64,000 bases of DNA, from contig VWYX01000766.1 of NCBI GenBank assembly GCA_013396525.1, positions 124,001-188,000 on the forward strand, given 5' to 3'. The notes below the pieces were generated by a model that saw nothing but the letters and a program-made list of their open reading frames with translations, was not told where the DNA came from and made no database searches. The DNA comes from Chaetorhynchus papuensis (lineage: Eukaryota > Chordata > Aves > Passeriformes > Rhipiduridae). Positions 57,601 through 63,055 of the stretch are shown here, one piece after another (the stretch's first letter is position 1; each line of letters starts with the position of its first letter). The translations under genes and the position numbers were made by a program.

Positions 57601-59519
57601 CTAAATAAAATGCTTCATTATTTTATCATATTTGTGGTTTTTAGAACTGGAAGTATGGTATTTGAACAAATGTTCCTTGATGTCTTACAGTAGCTAATGC
57701 AATTTAATGGAATCTGTATATTAAGTAATCTGATTCTACTACGGGTCACCTCTTACCATGTAAAAAAGAGATGTGAAGTCATGCAATTGAATGGTCTCCA
57801 ATAGGACTTATCTAAAATGACATATTGATAGCTTTGTGCTCAGCTGTCAAGATAAATGTTTGATTACATCTATATTACTTTAGAAGATTTTGTTTTATTG
57901 GAGGAGTTGATAGTCTGTTGGTAGACAAAAGAGAAAATCCTTTTTATGCAAGCAAAGTATACTTAATTTTAGAATCTGAAGAATTGAACTTCGGTGCTGA
58001 AGCAAAGTATAGGTGTAGCATTATACCTTGGGAGAACAAGAATGTGAACCTGAGTAAAGAAATCTGTATTTCTGGGTTTTTTTTCCCTGATCAGGCAATG
58101 TATTTGTAGACATTTGTGAAAGATTTTGAATTACCATGTTTTCTCCATTTAATAATATTGTGGTGTTTGAAATTTTGATCTTTATATCATCTTATCTTTA
58201 CAGCCATTGCAGAATCAGCTGAAAAGACCTTAAATCAATGCAGTTACTCACTTCTCTTGTGATGTGTCTGTAAAACACGTATATGTACAAATTCAAGTTC
58301 ATGTGATAGAAACCCCAAAGCTAGCAGCAAGCAAATAGGTTTTCATTTTCCTCAGTTTGAGTATGTTTGGAAAATTTATTTTGTTATTCAGCATTTCTAT
58401 TTGCAGAGCAGATAGAATTACTGACCCAATATGTATGAATTTATTCTTCTGTTTTTATTCAGTTTGACAAAGGATATGCTTACAGCATTCGCCACAACTA
58501 TGGGAAAGAAGGAAAGAGGACTGATTATACCCCATACAGCTGCATGAAGATTATCATGTCCAATCCACCAAGTCAAGGGGATTATCATGGTGAGTCCCTT
58601 AAGGGGAAAAACCCCAGGTGTTTGCCGACAGCAGAATCCTTTGGCTAGAGAAGTTATTCCCTCCTGTAGTCTCTTAAATTATGTATTTCATTTCCAGACC
58701 ACAGTGGTTTTGAACTGTTCTCTTTAGATCAGACTTGATAACTGCTGTCTTTATATACATTGTATCATGCAGTTCAAGGAGACTTTAAATGTGCAGGTGC
58801 TTTAAGAAATGACCAGTTAGAGGTGTTCTGAAATATGAATCAATGGTACAGGAAGTCTGAAATTTGCTAGGGTATTTTAAAAGCTCCTACAGCTGTATGA
58901 CTAAACATGGGAAACCTGCACTGACTTCACTGTTACGCTAGTACTAAGTCATTCATTCAGTTGCGTCTCAAAACTCACTCTGGGACAAAAAACTTCCACT
59001 GTTACTTAGGTGGTGGAACTTTCTAAGGTACTTATAAAGTGATATTTTTACAATGGACTATGCTTTTAAAGGCCAGTTGTCTCTCATTACTTTTATTTTC
59101 TTGAGTTTTTTCCACAGCTATTAAATGTACCAATGCTATCATTGTTAGTAAGGAACTAACTTAAACCGTTTTCCTGTCAGTGAATGAGAATTGTGGCCTG
59201 TTTATGGTGGGGTATTTTATGTGACTCTTGAGCCTGTGGTGCCCTGATAACTCTGCAGTAGAGTAATTATTTAAAGAAAAAAAAAAAGTAAGCAATTGTA
59301 CACATGGGTAATTAACTTTCCTATTAATAAGCTGTTAGACAATTAGGAACAGCTTAGCTGGTCTCTTGAGTGCCTTCCTGCACTAACTCCTGAGTAAACA
59401 GCCTTGTTTGTGAGTTTGCTTATTTTTTACTGTCAGGGTGCCCATTCCGCCACAGTGATCCCGAGCTGCTGAAGCAAAAGCTGCAGTCATACAGGATCCC
59501 TCCCAGTGGAATAACTCAG
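577..59519 (+). CDS. PRIM2: PRIM2, DNA primase large subunit (p58), partial gene: seven internal exons
   Basis: The exons encode the middle and most of the C-terminal domain of p58, the regulatory subunit of eukaryotic primase. With p48 (PRIM1) and Pol alpha (POLA1/POLA2) it makes the RNA-DNA primers for nuclear replication. p58 bridges p48 to Pol alpha, and its 4Fe-4S domain holds template and primer 5' end, helping initiation and primer length counting. Seven segments, each bounded by AG and GT, join in frame as 96, 138, 68, 73, 186, 127 and 83 nt (771 nt, 257 codons) with no stop. Three of the four cluster cysteines are seen (human C287, C367, C384, recalled numbering). The start codon and upstream exons lie left of the window. 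The exon with the fourth cysteine and the C-terminus was not found. Identity rests on recognised p58 motifs, and conservation throughout argues for a functional gene rather than a pseudogene. Confidence 0.96.
673..1474 (+). other. PRIM2: PRIM2 intron between exons A and B (802 bp)
   Basis: This is a short GT-AG intron with a strong GTAAGT donor and a TTTTTCTTCTTTCTCAG acceptor tract. No repeat or second gene is recognised in it. A 64-codon open frame at 1043-1237 looks like chance. Confidence 0.9.
1475..1612 (+). CDS. PRIM2: PRIM2 exon B (N-terminal domain, DLFR...FAYVP block)
   Basis: This is a 138-nt phase-0 exon of 46 codons, with acceptor TTCTCAG and donor GTAAGT. It contains the conserved p58 signatures ADAVDLFRARRV, DGFAYVP and KLSKALA, aligned with about human residues 186-231. 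This part of the all-helical N-terminal domain lies near the p48 and Pol alpha contacts. An upstream in-frame ATG at 1451 sits in the polypyrimidine tract of the intron, so it is not a start codon. The exon is followed by the longest intron in the window. Confidence 0.96.
2021..2156 (+). repeat. tRNA-Ile-derived SINE with CR1 tail (TguSINE1-like)
   Basis: The first ~70 bases mirror a tRNA-Ile: a TTAGCTCA-TTGGTTAGAGC A-box/D-arm, an anticodon stem-loop reading GTGCTAATAATGTC with AAT at 2055-2057, and a T-arm like GAGTTCAATCT. From about 2101 the sequence switches to a CR1 3' tail (GAGTTGGACTTGATGGTCC ... TTTTAACTCAGAATATTCTGTGA). A tRNA-Ile head joined to a CR1 end is the design of TguSINE1, which I recall as a passerine SINE moved by CR1 enzymes. 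The T-arm and acceptor are mutated and the 3' side does not close, so it is not a working tRNA. Confidence 0.8.
4175..5210 (+). mobile_element. CR1 LINE, 5'-truncated, with 3' end of ORF2
   Basis: This non-LTR retrotransposon fragment of about 1 kb starts in the reverse transcriptase region and reaches the diagnostic CR1 end GATTCTGTGATTCTGTGA at 5193-5210. The 4194-4427 frame shows RT features (APQGSVLGPVLLNI). The catalytic FADD-type box reads FMNG, so the Asp pair is lost. After frame damage, 4582-5157 keeps 191 open codons of the typical ORF2 C-terminus (RKASGILACISNSVASRTRA ... YWNGLPGEVVESLSLEVFKE). The 5' end is missing, as usual for CR1. Not an active copy. Confidence 0.95.
6325..6905 (+). 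repeat. ERVL-type LTR, degraded
   Basis: The block is GC-richer than its surroundings. It shares the pattern of the better-preserved LTR at 40098-41180: TTCCTGAAGGACTG, then CCAGAGCAGGGGGA, later AATTATTTAATTTCCCC, GTCTGTTTCACTTGCAGTGG and a GAGTTTGGCC end. The start is uncertain and no target duplication was found. Open frames of 70-141 codons inside it are spurious. Confidence 0.6.
13224..13358 (+). mobile_element. CR1 LINE fragment, left part, interrupted by an LTR
   Basis: The order of CR1 ORF2 words is visible: GCCCTGGCAGCCGAGGAGG, then CTTGGGCTGTATCAACAGGA, GTGTGGTAGG, ACACTTATTAGACCACATCT and CTAGTTTGGGG. They match the CR1 order seen at 4590-4725. The match stops at 13358, where the LTR starts, and resumes after 14078. 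Confidence 0.8.
13359..14078 (-). mobile_element. Solo LTR of an endogenous retrovirus, inserted in CR1
   Basis: This 720-bp block begins TGTTATG and ends GCCACA on the plus strand, a TGT...ACA terminal pair. It is flanked on both sides by GGGG (13355-13358 and 14079-14082), a 4-bp target duplication. Orientation is minus: the reverse strand has a TATAAAAG box (plus 13856-13863) and an AATAAA-type signal further downstream (plus about 13516-13521). No internal gag/pol or second LTR is present, so it is a solo LTR left by recombination. A 4-bp duplication would suit a class I (gamma-like) ERV. The family name is not known to me. Confidence 0.75.
14079..14130 (+). mobile_element. CR1 LINE fragment, right part
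   Basis: After the LTR the CR1 resumes with CTTCCAGCACAAGAAAGATG and CTGAAAAACTGGGGCAAGTC. This is the expected continuation (TCAAGAAGGACATTGAGG in the 4175 copy) of the part ending at 13358. Similarity fades by about 14130. Confidence 0.65.
14510..14900 (-). mobile_element. CR1 LINE fragment, reverse transcriptase region, minus strand
   Basis: Read on the minus strand, plus 14552-14592 encodes VDVICLGFDKTFDT. This is the RT palm motif of CR1 (usual form ...DFSKAFDT) with the first catalytic Asp changed to Gly. The plus strand also carries the reversed CR1 words CAGCCAGGTTGGTTAA, CCCAGGGTCTGAAGTGAGAC, GGCCTGTTGTTCCCC and AGCTACATCCCGTCCGG. It is degraded, with several stops. Confidence 0.75.
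15680..15895. promoter_or_regulatory. Compact CpG-rich patch (CpG island-like) inside the PRIM2 intron
   Basis: Within AT-rich intron, about 215 bases are strongly GC-rich and hold roughly 25-30 CpG dinucleotides by eye, densest at 15750-15845 (GGGCGCGGCCGGCGG, GGGCGCGCCGGG, AGCGCCGAACCGGG). Such density is typical of an unmethylated promoter or enhancer-type island, or of a recently arrived GC-rich sequence. No TATA box is evident. Open frames across it in several phases are a by-product of few AT-rich stops. Nothing recognisable is encoded. Confidence 0.5.
19400..19682 (+). repeat. ERVL-type LTR, 3' fragment
   Basis: The block shows the same 3' order as the LTR at 40098-41180: TTTGAGTCTGTTTTGCCCAT with TGGCAATTGATAAGTG, then CCTGTTGAGGAGGGGGATTA, GGGAGTTTGGCCC and a CCAAGGTCTACCCACCA end. 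The 5' part is lost or too diverged to see. Confidence 0.7.
22786..23320. other. GC- and GT-rich intronic block, origin unknown
   Basis: About 530 bases are distinctly GC-richer than their neighbours. The centre (23040-23165) contains many GTGTGTG-like runs. A 186-codon minus-strand frame (22612-23172) crosses it but is low in complexity (His/Thr-rich from CA repeats) and resembles no family I know. It could be an unrecognised LTR or an old segment with a microsatellite inside. Confidence 0.35.
24627..24790 (+). mobile_element. CR1 LINE 3' end
   Basis: The CR1 terminal region is readable in order: CAGGTTACCCAGGGAGATTG, TCTCCATCCTTGGAGATACT, CTGCTTGACCTGGGGGGTTG and GACCAGATGACCTTCAGAGG. The final ATTCTGTGA repeat is degraded. 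Confidence 0.9.
24880..25130 (-). mobile_element. CR1 LINE fragment, minus strand
   Basis: Reversed CR1 words are present in order on the plus strand: TCCTGTCACTGGTCACC, AAAGAGCCTGGCTCTGTCC, TTCAGGTATTTATATGCATT, GAACAGTCCCAGCTCTCCCA, TTTCCTCATAACAGATGCTC, GTGGCCCTGTGCTGG and GGGGAGCCCAGAACTGGACA. It covers the middle of the CR1 3' half and not the extreme 3' end. It therefore does not pair with the neighbouring plus-strand tail. Confidence 0.9.
27206..27246. repeat. GT-rich simple repeat
   Basis: This is an imperfect (GT)n tract interrupted by GGG, about 40 bases long. Confidence 0.85.
28650..28775 (+). mobile_element. CR1 LINE 3' tail
   Basis: It shows TTCAAGACCAGGCTGGATGG, GGAAGGTGTCACTGCCCATG, TTGGAACTAGATGAGC and CCTTCCAACCCAAACCATCC, ending CTATGATTCTGTG. 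This is a typical CR1 terminus of about 125 bp. Confidence 0.93.
29204..29857 (-). mobile_element. Solo LTR of an endogenous retrovirus with TTTGG target duplication
   Basis: This 654-bp block starts TGTCACGATCCG and ends CTCTTACA on the plus strand. TTTGG precedes it (29199-29203) and follows it (29858-29862). On the minus strand there is an AATAAA signal (plus 29314-29319) about 110 bp from the LTR 3' edge, and TATAAAG-like boxes at plus 29398-29404 and 29498-29504. The GC-rich part near 29640-29790 is the upstream (U3) side. No internal viral genes flank it, so it is a solo LTR. The perfect 5-bp duplication suggests it is not very old. Confidence 0.8.
30312..30895 (+). mobile_element. CR1 LINE fragment, 3' end missing
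   Basis: CR1 ORF2 words appear in order: CCCTGCGGAGAGACCTAGAC, GATTCTGCACCTGGGATGGG, AGGGACCTGGGGGTCCTGGA, CCGTATGAGGAGTGGCTGAG, CTGTTCAGCCTGGAGAAGGA and GGGGAGACCTCCTTGCGGTC. The copy stops near CCAGTGAGAGGAGTGG, before the CR1 terminus, where an LTR-like block on the other strand begins. Several frameshifts and stops are present. Confidence 0.9.
30896..31140 (-). repeat. Probable ERV LTR fragment, minus strand
   Basis: The order CGAAAGAGGAAACC, CAAGCAATGCTTACCAGCAA, GCTGATGTCCAGCCAGG and CTTGAGCAATGGGAGC resembles a common bird ERV LTR read in reverse. It abuts the broken 3' end of the CR1 and may have replaced it. No termini or target duplication were found. Confidence 0.45.
34054..34121 (+). 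CDS. PRIM2: PRIM2 exon C (LTARSLP...LQPLLSHL)
   Basis: This is a 68-nt exon after a long polypyrimidine tract ending TTCTTCCAG, with donor GTAGTA. It reads LTARSLPSIQSDERLQPLLSHL and ends with two bases of a split Ser codon (AG, completed by C in the next exon). It matches about human residues 232-254, the end of the p58 N-terminal domain. The SDERL-LQPLL block is strongly conserved in animal p58. The donor is weaker than GTAAGT because position +4 is T, which could matter for splicing after a 32 kb intron. Confidence 0.95.
34600..34690. repeat. Compound microsatellite (GT)n, (GATA)n, (AT)n
   Basis: GTGTGTGTGT passes into TAGATATAGATAGATA, then ATATATAT/GTATATAT, another GTGTGTGTG and further ATATAT, about 90 bases in all. 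It is likely length-polymorphic. Confidence 0.95.
34832..34920 (-). mobile_element. CR1 LINE 3' tail, minus strand
   Basis: Reversed CR1 terminus: TAGAATCATGGAATAATTTA, then AACCTCTGGAGATGATTTAA, TCTAGTC and ATCAGGTTGCTCAGG. It is moderately diverged. Confidence 0.75.
36770..36850 (+). repeat. Possible degraded CR1 fragment
   Basis: TAGTTTAGTGAAAAAGAGGC, then CAGCCTACAACTGTTTGAAG, resemble the CR1 stretch encoding the 'CTACAACTACCTGAAAG' region. It is short and diverged, so a chance match is possible. Confidence 0.35.
37686..37758 (+). CDS. PRIM2: PRIM2 exon D (interdomain linker, GKISLEQID)
   Basis: This is a 73-nt exon after TTTTTCAG, with donor GTAAGT. Its first base completes the split Ser from exon C. 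The exon then encodes HSYVGPDYSVQ and GKISLEQIDA, matching about human residues 255-278. This stretch links the N-terminal domain to the Fe-S C-terminal domain and is the flexible tether that lets the C-terminal domain swing during primer counting. The reading frame returns to phase 0 at the end. Confidence 0.95.
37759..38714 (+). other. PRIM2: PRIM2 intron between exons D and E (956 bp)
   Basis: This is a short GT-AG intron with GTAAGT and CTCTTGTCAG ends. I recognise no repeat. Open frames crossing into exon E from 38527 are read-through and not alternative exons. Confidence 0.9.
38715..38900 (+). CDS. PRIM2: PRIM2 exon E (start of the 4Fe-4S domain, first cluster Cys, template/primer binding)
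   Basis: This is a 186-nt phase-0 exon of 62 codons, with acceptor TTGTCAG and donor GTAATT. It opens with LSVKSFPLCMRQLH, whose Cys is the first 4Fe-4S ligand (human C287). It then carries the [20 protein letters not shown] block. The His, Arg and Tyr residues there (human H300, R302, H303, R306, Y309) contact the RNA-DNA junction and primer 5' triphosphate. The end, LTLEQALEFWKKEFI, is the conserved helix after it. Its GC content is clearly higher than that of the surrounding intron, as expected for a conserved exon. Confidence 0.97.
40098..41180 (+). mobile_element. ERVL-type LTR, nearly full length (solo)
   Basis: This 1083-bp block starts TGTATTGGGTTTATGTGGCC and ends GGTCAACCCACA, the TG...CA ends of a bird ERVL LTR family. 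Recognisable inner words are AAGCTTCCCCCATTGTCCGA, CAGAGCCAATGCCAGC, repeated GGAGCAGG/GGCAGGA units (40540-40720), AATAAATTACTGTTCCCAAG (polyadenylation signal AATAAA at about 40998) and CTGAGGAGGGGGGTGATAGA. No retroviral gene adjoins it. The flanks (CTAAT before, AGACT after) do not form a clear duplication. Open frames of up to 184 codons inside are spurious. Confidence 0.88.
41950..42207 (-). other. Coding-like segment, unrecognised (possible gene fragment)
   Basis: An 85-codon minus-strand frame has protein-like composition: NQLLRAQEEFFLVQIVHMPM, then SQFAANVFMVTSFLLKTRVV and CQEFLGLRIGIDV. The segment is less AT-rich than its flanks and stays open in one plus frame too. Upstream on the minus strand a polypyrimidine stretch ends in AATAAG just before CCCTGAGG, which could be a splice acceptor, but no good donor follows. 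No polyA tail or flanking duplication was seen. It may be a piece of a processed pseudogene, a conserved non-coding element or chance. I do not recognise the family. Confidence 0.3.
44075..44148 (+). mobile_element. CR1 LINE 3' tail
   Basis: The CR1 terminus is recognised from GGGGGAGCTTGGACTAGGGA, CCTCCTGAGGTCCTTTCCAG and CCTGAATTACCTTGTGATTC. Only the last ~75 bases are clear. Confidence 0.8.
46920..47032 (+). mobile_element. CR1 LINE 3' tail
   Basis: It shows TACTTAGGGACATGGCTTAG, TGGTGGATTTGGCAGTG, TTATGGTTGGACTC and CTTAAAGGTCTTTTCTTAAC, with an ATGATTCTGTGTTTCTGTGA end. This is a clear CR1 terminus. Confidence 0.93.
52269..52287. repeat. Homopolymer (C)19
   Basis: A run of 19 C after CTGTCCCA, in AT-rich DNA. 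Its length may be an assembly estimate. Confidence 0.95.
58463..58589 (+). CDS. PRIM2: PRIM2 exon F (second cluster Cys, FDKGYAYSIRH)
   Basis: This is a 127-nt exon after TTTTTATTCAG, with donor GTGAGT. It encodes FDKGYAYSIRHNYGKEGKR, then YTPYSCMKI and SNPPSQGDYHG. The Cys of YSC is the second 4Fe-4S ligand (human C367). The two Tyr of GYAY correspond to human Y345 and Y347, which with Y309 have been proposed to affect redox and charge-transfer behaviour of the cluster. The KEGKR segment is basic and next to bound nucleic acid. The exon ends one base into a Gly codon. It follows a 19.6 kb intron. Confidence 0.97.
58590..59436 (+). other. PRIM2: PRIM2 intron between exons F and G (847 bp)
   Basis: This is a short GT-AG intron (GTGAGT donor, ACTGTCAG acceptor). 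It has an A-rich run near 59275-59287 and no recognised repeat. Confidence 0.9.
59437..59519 (+). CDS. PRIM2: PRIM2 exon G (third cluster Cys, CPFRHSDPELL)
   Basis: This is an 83-nt exon after TACTGTCAG, with donor GTAAGG. It completes the split Gly and encodes CPFRHSDPELLKQKLQSY and then IPPSGITQ. The leading Cys is the third 4Fe-4S ligand (human C384). CPFRHSD is among the most conserved strings of the whole family. The frame ends in phase 0, so the next exon should begin with the ILDL-like block leading to the fourth Cys. That exon is not visible in the remaining 4.5 kb. Confidence 0.97.
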
Positions 59520-62500
59520 GTAAGGCATAGTTTGCTTGACACCTTCATTAATAAGGCACTGCTTTTCAATTTTACTTTCTCTTCGAGTCGGAATACCACG
59601 TGCAGTTTGTCAGTGTGTATCGTGAAATATTTCTTCTTGTAAAAGGTTTATACCAGAATTTTGGCTTTCTGGCTGCCGTGCTCCCACTGATGTGATGATT
59701 ATCGTCACCACCTTTTATTGTTTAATATTATGAGTAGGTTTATTATTATAGTGGATACAATGCAGAATTTTTTTATATGTTGTTTTACTGCACTGTGATT
59801 AGAAAAGAAGTTTAAATGAATCTGGCAGTGTTTTAGTGAATTTATTTTATTCTTGCAGTGACTTGTGGATGACTACTGTGTAGTCAGTACACAAATGCAA
59901 TTCTTTTCTGTAATAAACTTCTGAAACCCATACATTCCTCATTATCTGTTGTGCTAACTTCCTCTGAACAACAAAAGCACATAAAACGCCTAATGAAATT
60001 AAGCAGAAATTTTTATCAGCTTTTAAAAAATGTAAACTTAAATTGAAAATCTATCTCATATAGCAAAAACGATGTAGGAATTGGAACTTTGAGATGTGCC
60101 CTGAAGAACTGTGACTCCCTCTACTTGCTCTAGCAAGAGCTTAAGGCAGTAAGAGGTTGTCATCATTTTCATTAAAGGAAGATGTACTGGTGATATTTAA
60201 GCTGCGCCCAACCAGTTCTGTATGTTAACTGCCTGGAACCTGCTTTAGGTCCATAGGAAAAACCTGCTTTAGGTTGTTGTCTTTAGTTCGTATGGAGTGT
60301 CACCACTGCTTGTCAGGCATCAACAAACTATTGTACTAGATAGAAAAGAATGTCAAAGTTCCACTTAAAGCAGTCTCCCTTGGAAGGATTAATTAAGATG
60401 CGAATTAAAAGAGAATAGTTTTAAAGAGTTTATTGTTCACTCATAGTAATTCTTGGCAAATTCTTGAAATATTTTTTCCTAGGAATGTTTTTTCCTTTTT
60501 CTTTTTTTTTCCCTATTTTTTCCTGGTTCATATCAATAAGCATCTATATATCTGACAGGCCCTAGAGACACTATCCTTTGGCTTTTTTTCTTTATATATG
60601 CATCAAGAATTGATGCTGGTCTGGGGTTTTTATCCTGCTGATCACTGGAAAGATTGGTGAGGATTTACTGGCTTAGATGCCTTGCTATAGGTGTGGGTAG
60701 GATTTAGTAGAGGTTATTCCTTCAGCGAATTTGCACACTAAGGCAGTATCTTTATATTTAATGTAGTTCCTTATTTAATGTGAATTGTGATTTTATTTTT
60801 GTGTATGTATGTGTTTAGGGTTTTTTGTTTGTTTTTCTTTTGCAAAGTAGAATTTGGATTCACTAGGAGTCTTATATTTTCTTATCAAAAGTGACTAAGA
60901 AAAACTGTCTCCATAAACATCTTCTTTGCTCAGAAATGGGTGTTGTCCTGTCCATGACTTTTGTGGTTTAAGTGTGATTAGGATAAAGGGCTCTTCAGTG
61001 TCCACTCCTAGTGTTGAACCAAAAAACCCATGAAACAATACACCCTCCATGCAAACCTAATAAAAATAAAATAAAATGTTGGCTGTACCTGGGTTCTCAG
61101 AAGTTAATCAGACAGTCTTTGAGATAGCCAGTAGGAGAAGAGAATAAAATTAGTTCTCACCTGTCTCCAAGTTGTCATTATTGCTACTCCTCCTTGTTGC
61201 CGTGTTTGCATGGTCCAGTAATGTTTGTGTGACTAATAATAGTTCAGGATCCTTCAGTCCAGACCGTGGCTTTTAGGAGTCCTCTCTGATGCTAATGGCA
61301 GTTGCTGAGTATCAGAAATGTTTTTTTCCCTTTAGCTCTGTGAATAGATATTGGGGGTGGATGGTTTACTAATCTTTCAGTGCTTTCATGTAACTACATC
61401 TCCAGTAGCTTGGTCTCAAGATTGACATTCACTCAAACCATACCCTGTGACTCTTAGATTTTCTGTTAACTCCACATCCAACAAGAGCTCCCTTACAAAC
61501 TGGTAGATACCTATTTTTAATGAATGGTTCAGAGCTTGACCTGTCAGCTAAGTATTTTAATAAATGGTATGTTTTTTTCTGGGGCTCAGGACCTCTTATG
61601 CTTGTTCCTTGCTCTGTTCCAAAATCTTCAGGATGATTCATAACTTTTGCATAGTAGAAACATCTATTTTGAACTTAGCTGTGCACTTATGAATTGGTCC
61701 CCCACTGGGATTTTAATCCTTTGGTTTAGAGTACTCACATGTCTTCCCCCCAAGCCCGTAAACAAGCCCCTTCTTTGTCTTGGAAGCTTGTTCCTCATGG
61801 CTATTACATGAGCCATGGTGTGGGCTGGTGTCCAGCCCTAAGGCTGTGGTTTTACCCAAGATGCTCAGTTTTCTAGTGTTGTTCTCAGCCTTCTGTTTAT
61901 AGAGCTGTCCATACTCTTGACCTGCACCCTTTCCTTTAAGGTTCATAAGAGTCCTGAGTTTTTCCAGTACAGATAAAGCATTTGAACAGTGTGTGCTAGG
62001 AACAAGCCCCATCCTTAAGGGCTTCTTGCAGGACTAGGGGTGAAAAGGGCAAGCGGGACCTGGTGATGATGGCACAGAGCAAATACTGCCAGACCTCATG
62101 TGACTTCAGCAGCCAGTCTGAGCATTAGACTGCGTCATTGCATTCATTTTGTAGTACTGTCAGTAATGAAAAAAGTGATCAAAGCATTTAAATATGTGAA
62201 TCTGCTTGCTATGGAGTATCTGGATCCAACCTGATGTTCCAGTCTAGGTTTCTGAGGCTCTATCTTTTCCAGGATTGTGTCTGCTGAAGTAATTGTCTCA
62301 AAGTAATGCAGCAGATGACTTACAGGTCTTGCCTAGTTATCATAGTGATTAAAGCAGAGAACTAATCCTGATGTTTATTCCAAGAACTGAATTATTTAAC
62401 TCTTATTTATGTCACATTTTCCTTAGGCTAGTCTATGTCTTTATTTGTGATAGTAGCTTTTTTTGTTTGTTTTAAAAACACTTTTTGGAGAAAGAAGCAT

Positions 62501-62700
62501 TAGCTGAGCATTTAATGTGTGAATGTGTAAGTGCATAGCATTTGAATTTATAGTATGTAAGTTTTCATTTCTCTCTCTGGTATACTGCTAATTAGGTAAA
62601 ATCTTAATGAAATCAGGTTTGATAACAGCTAATCAATTTGAAAAATATAAAGATTAAAGTAGATGTTAAGATATGTTTTTACATATGAGACACTGAACAA

Positions 62701-62730
62701 GTGCATGAAGTGACAGGACAAGGGGGAATG
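62701..62730 (+). mobile_element. Left edge of a probable CR1 cut by the assembly gap
   Basis: The last readable bases before the gap, AGTGACAGGACAAGGGGGAA, match the CR1 'GTGACAGGACAAGGGG-AATGG' region. That region normally lies some 300 bp before the CR1 terminus. Confidence 0.65.
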
Positions 62731-63055
62731 NNNNNNNNNNNNNNNNNNNNNNNNNNNNNNNNNNNNNNNNNNNNNNNNNNNNNNNNNNNNNNNNNNNNNN
62801 NNNNNNNNNNNNNNNNNNNNNNNNNNNNNNNNNNNNNNNNNNNNNNNNNNNNNNNNNNNNNNNNNNNNNNNNNNNNNNNNNNNNNNNNNNNNNNNNNNNN
62901 NNNNNNNNNNNNNNNNNNNNNNNNNNNNNNNNNNNNNNNNNNNNNNNNNNNNNNNNNNNNNNNNNNNNNNNNNNNNNNNNNNNNNNNNNNNNNNNNNNNN
63001 NNNNNNNNNNNNNNNNNNNNNNNNNNNNNNNNNNNNNNNNNNNNNNNNNNNNNNN
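62731..63055. other. Assembly gap (325 N)
   Basis: Unknown bases. Open frames that appear to cross it are artefacts of reading N as open. Confidence 1.

Larger units (their letters stand above)
38901..58462 (+). other. PRIM2: PRIM2 intron between exons E and F (19.6 kb)
   Basis: This is a GT-AG intron. It holds the ERVL-type LTR at 40098-41180, a coding-like minus-strand segment at 41950-42207, CR1 tails near 44075 and 46920, a 19-base C run at 52269-52287 and a 13-base A run at 50894-50906. The stretches 38901-40097, 42250-44070, 44150-46915, 47035-52260 and 52290-58462 are AT-rich with no gene or named repeat that I can support. Confidence 0.9.
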
